The position numbers were made by a program, and so were the translations under genes. Positions 6,232-9,246 of a stretch of 9,246 bases of DNA are shown here, piece by piece (the first letter of the stretch is position 1; each line of letters begins with the position of its first letter). Location: positions 1-9,246 of the forward strand of contig DOIU01000220.1 of NCBI GenBank assembly GCA_003511825.1. The letters run 5' to 3'. The notes beneath the pieces were generated by a model. It ran no database searches. It was not told the DNA's origin and was given only the letters and a program-made list of their open reading frames with translations. Source of the DNA: Gammaproteobacteria bacterium (GTDB lineage: Bacteria; Pseudomonadota; Gammaproteobacteria; Granulosicoccales; Granulosicoccaceae).

Positions 6232-6807
6232 CTAAACGGGCTCGTTGATGGCCTTGGTCAATTTATCTTTCGGTGTCATCTCACCCGCTGTTACCACACG
6301 ACACAAAATCCCACGCAGGCGATGCCGGCGATTGTCCGGTAGATTTACCCACGTCAGCGCCGCCGCGCCGTAGCGCCTTTTCCATTTGGCGCAGCCCGTG
6401 TTAAACACGTCAGTGACTTCCAGCACAGCTGATCCTGCCTGCAGGCGACTGCCTGTCGGCAGGTTTGCCTCGGAGAGGTTCATGTCCACGATGAGGTTGT
6501 CAGCAGTGTAGGGGGTGTGCTCGCGATCTTCCCAGACCAGATCCAGCACACGCTTTTGCAGAATGCACACTTGCAGTCGGGGGTCGGGAGAGCCGTCGGG
6601 CAAATGCATCCAGGTGTGATGGCACCAACGATCGCCGATGACGCCCTCGTCGCAGCTGAAGCGAATGCGATCCGGATAGAGGCGTTCACCTTCGCGCGGT
6701 CGCACGCACAGGGTGTGCACCTCGCCAGCATCCATCGGTGCTGCATTAATCCAATCAATCTGCTGGTTCAGGGCGTCAAGGGTGAGTGGCATGCGTGTCT
6801 CGGGCAT
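6232..6807 (-). CDS. MOSC domain-containing protein
   Basis: This 191-residue protein carries a MOSC domain, the fold found at the C-terminus of molybdenum cofactor sulfurases and in YiiM/YuaD-type proteins that handle Mo cofactor or transfer to N-hydroxylated substrates. Visible signs are GEVHTLCVRPREGERL (about 28-43), GVIGDRW (55-61), RLQVCILQKRV (77-87), DNLIVDMNLSEANLPTGSRL (103-122), then a strand ending VFNTGCAKW with the conserved MOSC cysteine at 139. RGILCRVVTAGEMTPKD (165-181) is a good match to the domain end. It has no signal peptide and is probably cytosolic. It lies 43 bases after moaB on the same strand, so the two are probably co-transcribed. The start is uncertain: ATG 6807 and ATG 6792 both lack a strong ribosome site. 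The substrate cannot be read from the sequence. Confidence 0.88.
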   Translation of the reverse strand: MPETRMPLTLDALNQQIDWINAAPMDAGEVHTLCVRPREGERLYPDRIRFSCDEGVIGDRWCHHTWMHLPDGSPDPRLQVCILQKRVLDLVWEDREHTPYTADNLIVDMNLSEANLPTGSRLQAGSAVLEVTDVFNTGCAKWKRRYGAAALTWVNLPDNRRHRLRGILCRVVTAGEMTPKDKLTKAINEPV

Positions 6808-6850
6808 TCAAAACAGCTGTGTATCTCAAGAGGCAGATGTCTTCAATGAC

Positions 6851-7372
6851 TCAGGTTTCGTCTAATCGAGGCATCAGCATGACCAGGTTGCAGGGCAAGG
6901 TCCGGTTATCCAATTGATGACTGATCAAGCTTGACCATGCGGTGCGGCAAGCACCGCTGGAGCCCGGCAGTACAAACGTGTAGGTGCTGTTGGCAACGCC
7001 GGCGAGTGCGCGCGACTGCAACGACGACGAACCAATCTCGGTGTAAGAGAGTTGTCGAAAGGCTTCGCCAAAGCCTTCGATTTCTTTATCCAGCAAGGGG
7101 CGTATGGCTTCGGGGGTGCCATCGCGGCCGGTAATCCCCGTGCCGCCGGTGGTAAGAATGGCGTTAATCTCGGGTGCATTAATCCAGCGCGAAACCACCT
7201 CGCGAATCGCGTACTTATCATCTCGCACCAGGGTGCGATCATGGCACTGATGCCCTGCGGCAGTCAGGGCGTCCTGTAACACTTGGCCGGAGACGTCCTC
7301 TTCGAGGCGGCGGCTGTCAGAGATGGTCAATACGGCGATGTTCAAGGCGATGAAGGGGCGTTTATCGGCCAC
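6851..7372 (-). CDS. moaB: MoaB-type molybdenum cofactor biosynthesis protein
   Basis: This 173-residue protein has the MoaB/MogA molybdopterin-binding fold. It shows LNIAVLTISDSRRLEEDVSG (10-29), ILTTGGTGITGRDGTPEAI (72-90) with the molybdopterin-binding GGTG loop and acidic residues, then EIEGFGEAFRQLSYTEIGS (97-115). LQSRALAGVANSTYTFVLPG (118-137) and ACRTAWSSLISHQLDNRTLPCN (141-162) also match E. coli MoaB closely. MogA-type proteins adenylate molybdopterin before metal insertion; E. coli MoaB itself is regarded as inactive or redundant, so the reaction here is not certain. The GTG at 7372 has GGAG 6 bases upstream. It is divergent from rluB with 94 bases between, and precedes the MOSC gene. 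No other Mo-cofactor gene is in the window. Confidence 0.93.
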   Translation of the reverse strand: MADKRPFIALNIAVLTISDSRRLEEDVSGQVLQDALTAAGHQCHDRTLVRDDKYAIREVVSRWINAPEINAILTTGGTGITGRDGTPEAIRPLLDKEIEGFGEAFRQLSYTEIGSSSLQSRALAGVANSTYTFVLPGSSGACRTAWSSLISHQLDNRTLPCNLVMLMPRLDET

Positions 7373-7466
7373 GGGCGACTCCGGGTAAGGCGGCTAGCGG
7401 ACTTGCATAGTGTAGCAGGGCGAGAGTCGGGTAGAATAGCCTGAATTTACAGCAGGACAATGCACC

Positions 7467-8288
7467 ATGTCGGTACGAATTCAGAAGTTTCTCGCCAATG
7501 CTGGCATGGGATCTCGCCGCGAGATTGAGGGTTGGATCCGCGATGGGCTGATCCGCTGCAACGGCAAGGAGGCCGTGTTGGGTGATCAGGTGCAAGGAGG
7601 CGATGAGCTGAAGATCAACGACAGGTTTTACAAGGTCGTGATGCAGGCCTATCGCTCCCGCAAGGTGTTGATGTACCACAAACCCGAAGGCGAAATCTGT
7701 TCGCGCGCTGATCCTGAAGGGAGACGAACGGTGTTTGATCGTTTGCCAAAGCTGGGGTCCGGACGTTGGATTGCGGTCGGTCGCCTGGATATCAGTTCTT
7801 TGGGTTTGCTGCTTTTCACCAACGATGGTGAGCTGGCCAATGCCTTGATGCACCCGTCGCGCGAGGTTGTGCGCAAATACGCCGTGCGCGTGAATGGCGA
7901 AGTGAGCGAAGAGATTTTGCAGCGGCTGCGCACGGGCGTGATGCTGGAGGACGGCATGGCGAACTTTGATGACATCCGTCACAGTGGGGGGGAGGGCGCC
8001 AACCAGTGGTACGAGGTGAGGCTGCATGAAGGCCGCAACCGCGAAGTCAGGCGGCTGTTTGCCTCGCAGGAACTGCAGGTCAGTCGTCTTATTCGCATCC
8101 AATATGGCCCCATTGCGTTGCCGAAATGGTTGGGCAGGGGGCAATACCGTGATGTGGATAAGCACCTCGTGCATCAATTGCTGCGTCAGGTGCAGCTGGA
8201 TAAACCGGCCGAGCAAGACGATTTGTTGAAACTTGTGCCGCAGCATCCACGTCATAGAAGAAAAAGCGCCAAAACGCGTCGACGCTGA
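7467..8288 (+). CDS. rluB: 23S rRNA pseudouridine synthase RluB
   Basis: This 273-residue enzyme of the RsuA/RluB/E/F family makes pseudouridine in 23S rRNA (E. coli RluB acts at position 2605). An S4 RNA-binding domain is at the N-terminus (IQKFLANAGMGSRREIEGWI, 5-24; NGKEAVLGDQVQGGDELKI). The catalytic domain follows: YHKPEGEICS (70-79), then GRLDISSLGLLLFTNDGELA (105-124) with catalytic Asp108, ALMHPSREVVRKYAVRV, and GRNREVRRLFASQEL near the end. The residues after Asp108 are Ile-Ser-Ser where Asn-Thr is usual, a conservative change. The tail is short and basic (HRRKSAKTRRR), typical of RluB. The ATG at 7467 has AGGA 9 bases upstream. It appears to be monocistronic or first in a unit with the thioredoxin-like gene 92 bases on. 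Confidence 0.94.
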   Translation: MSVRIQKFLANAGMGSRREIEGWIRDGLIRCNGKEAVLGDQVQGGDELKINDRFYKVVMQAYRSRKVLMYHKPEGEICSRADPEGRRTVFDRLPKLGSGRWIAVGRLDISSLGLLLFTNDGELANALMHPSREVVRKYAVRVNGEVSEEILQRLRTGVMLEDGMANFDDIRHSGGEGANQWYEVRLHEGRNREVRRLFASQELQVSRLIRIQYGPIALPKWLGRGQYRDVDKHLVHQLLRQVQLDKPAEQDDLLKLVPQHPRHRRKSAKTRRR

Positions 8289-8304
8289 TTTGGGCCACTT
8301 GTGC

Positions 8305-8339
8305 CGTGTGATGATCAACTGAAATTGCATCGTCACACG
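8305..8339. other. Long stem-loop between rluB and the thioredoxin-like gene
   Basis: CGTGTGATGAT (8305-8315) and ATCGTCACACG (8329-8339) pair over 11 bp with one T-G wobble around a 13-base loop. It begins 17 bases after the rluB stop. No T tract follows, so it may be a Rho-dependent end, an RNA-stability element or an operator for the next gene rather than a plain terminator. Confidence 0.4.
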
Positions 8340-8380
8340 ACGCCAGGCTTGCCGGGTGGCCATTGCCGGGAGGAAAAGCC

Positions 8381-9246
8381 ATGCGTGCTGTACTGATCGT
8401 GATCGTGTACCTGTGTTTGTCGTCCACAGTGATAGCGGCGGACGCCGACGAAGGCAACGTTGGAGAATTGCAGGGGAATCCCGGCTATATACCGGAGCCG
8501 ACGTGGTTTAAAAACTCCTTCCTGGATATTCGCGAGGACCTTGATGAGGCGCGCGATGAGGGGCGGCGCCTCCTGCTGTACTTTTACCAGGACGGCTGCC
8601 CCTACTGTAAAAAGCTCCTGCAAGACAATTTCGGGCAGCCACCAATCCGCGACTTGGCAAAAACGCACTTTGATACCCTCGCGATTAATCTCTGGGGCGA
8701 TCGCGAGGTGACCGGGTTTGCCGGCGAGAGCCTGAGTGAAAAAGATTTCGCGCGTGGCTTACGGGTGCAGTTCACGCCGACGATGCTGTTGATGGACGAT
8801 GATGGCGAGGTGGCGTTGCGCATCAACGGCTACTATTCGCCGCCGAAGTTCGTGGCTGCGCTGCGTTATGTCGGTGAGCGGCATGAGCAAACGCAGAGTT
8901 TCAGTGAGTATGTCCGCAGTCAGTCCCAGCAAGTCGCCAAGGTTACAGCAAGCAATAGGTATGCAGCCGCCCTACCAGCACCGCTGCAATTGGCCGATGC
9001 GCTGCGCACGGACGCACGTCCGATGATGGTGATCTTTGACCAGGCAAATTGCCAGGCCTGCGACGAACTCTACACCGACATTCTCCGGCGCCCCGAGACC
9101 CATGAACTCATCAGCCGACTGCACGTGGCGACCGTCGATCGCTGGTCCGATGCCATGGTGCAGACGCCGGCGAATCAACGCCGCTCAGCCAAGGACTGGG
9201 CCAACGACTTGGGTGTGCAGTACGCGCCGACGATGGTGTTCTTTGA
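8381..9246 (+). CDS. Exported tandem thioredoxin-fold protein; 3' end cut by window
   Basis: 288 complete codons are visible and the frame is open to the edge. An N-terminal Sec signal (about 1-20, VLIVIVYLCLSSTVIAA) points to the periplasm. The first thioredoxin fold (about 42-170) has GRRLLLYFYQDGCPYCKKLL with redox Cys73 and Cys76, INLWGDREV, and the cis-proline loop QFTPTMLLMDDDGEV. A second fold follows (about 200 onward): PMMVIFDQANCQACDELY with Cys224 and Cys227, and VQYAPTMVFF at the very edge, again with the cis-proline. Such soluble thioredoxin-like proteins (SoxW/DsbD-gamma-like) pass electrons between thiols in the periplasm. CPYC is the glutaredoxin-type motif. The ATG at 8381 has GGGAGGA ending 6 bases upstream. 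Partners are not visible, so whether it reduces, oxidises or isomerises disulfides cannot be told. Confidence 0.85.
   Translation, partial: MRAVLIVIVYLCLSSTVIAADADEGNVGELQGNPGYIPEPTWFKNSFLDIREDLDEARDEGRRLLLYFYQDGCPYCKKLLQDNFGQPPIRDLAKTHFDTLAINLWGDREVTGFAGESLSEKDFARGLRVQFTPTMLLMDDDGEVALRINGYYSPPKFVAALRYVGERHEQTQSFSEYVRSQSQQVAKVTASNRYAAALPAPLQLADALRTDARPMMVIFDQANCQACDELYTDILRRPETHELISRLHVATVDRWSDAMVQTPANQRRSAKDWANDLGVQYAPTMVFF

Noticed and set aside
7362..8363. Long open frame on the minus strand opposite rluB (333 codons)
   Set aside because: It lies antisense to a clear rluB with all catalytic motifs, its translation resembles no family I know, and it has no ribosome site. It is a reading-frame shadow.

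Overview
The window reads as ordinary chromosomal DNA of a gammaproteobacterium with moderately high GC. LemA, YgcG-like TPM, Prx6, MoaB and RluB homologues all look gammaproteobacterial, the genes are tightly packed, and Shine-Dalgarno sites are clear. No genus can be named. I saw no insertion sequence, phage gene, CRISPR array, tRNA or rRNA.

Layout from left to right. (1) 1-3048, minus strand: a two-gene unit. A small lipoprotein made of an FTP/PepSY propeptide-like module comes first. It overlaps by four bases a secreted M4 (thermolysin-family) metalloprotease that has its own FTP/PepSY propeptide and a C-terminal beta-propeller-like region cut by the window edge. (2) 3167-5300, minus strand: a compact envelope operon of lemA, a YgcG-like TPM protein with a glycine-rich tail, and a second TPM-like membrane protein. 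(3) 5301-5514: a divergent promoter region. (4) 5515-6177, plus strand: a 1-Cys peroxiredoxin of the Prx6 type. (5) 6232-7372, minus strand: a MOSC-domain protein and a MoaB-type molybdopterin protein. They converge on the peroxiredoxin gene, and a hairpin lies between. (6) 7467-8288, plus strand: the 23S rRNA pseudouridine synthase RluB. (7) 8381 to the right edge, plus strand: an exported protein with two tandem thioredoxin folds (CPYC and CQAC), cut by the edge.

Most of this is housekeeping or envelope biology. The most interesting unit is the first. A free-standing lipoprotein copy of a protease propeptide module, translationally coupled to a protease that already carries one, suggests a membrane-anchored inhibitor or folding helper acting in trans. 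The protease's C-terminal propeller and the two-active-site thioredoxin protein are the next best leads. Several intergenic dyads were found; their roles are open.
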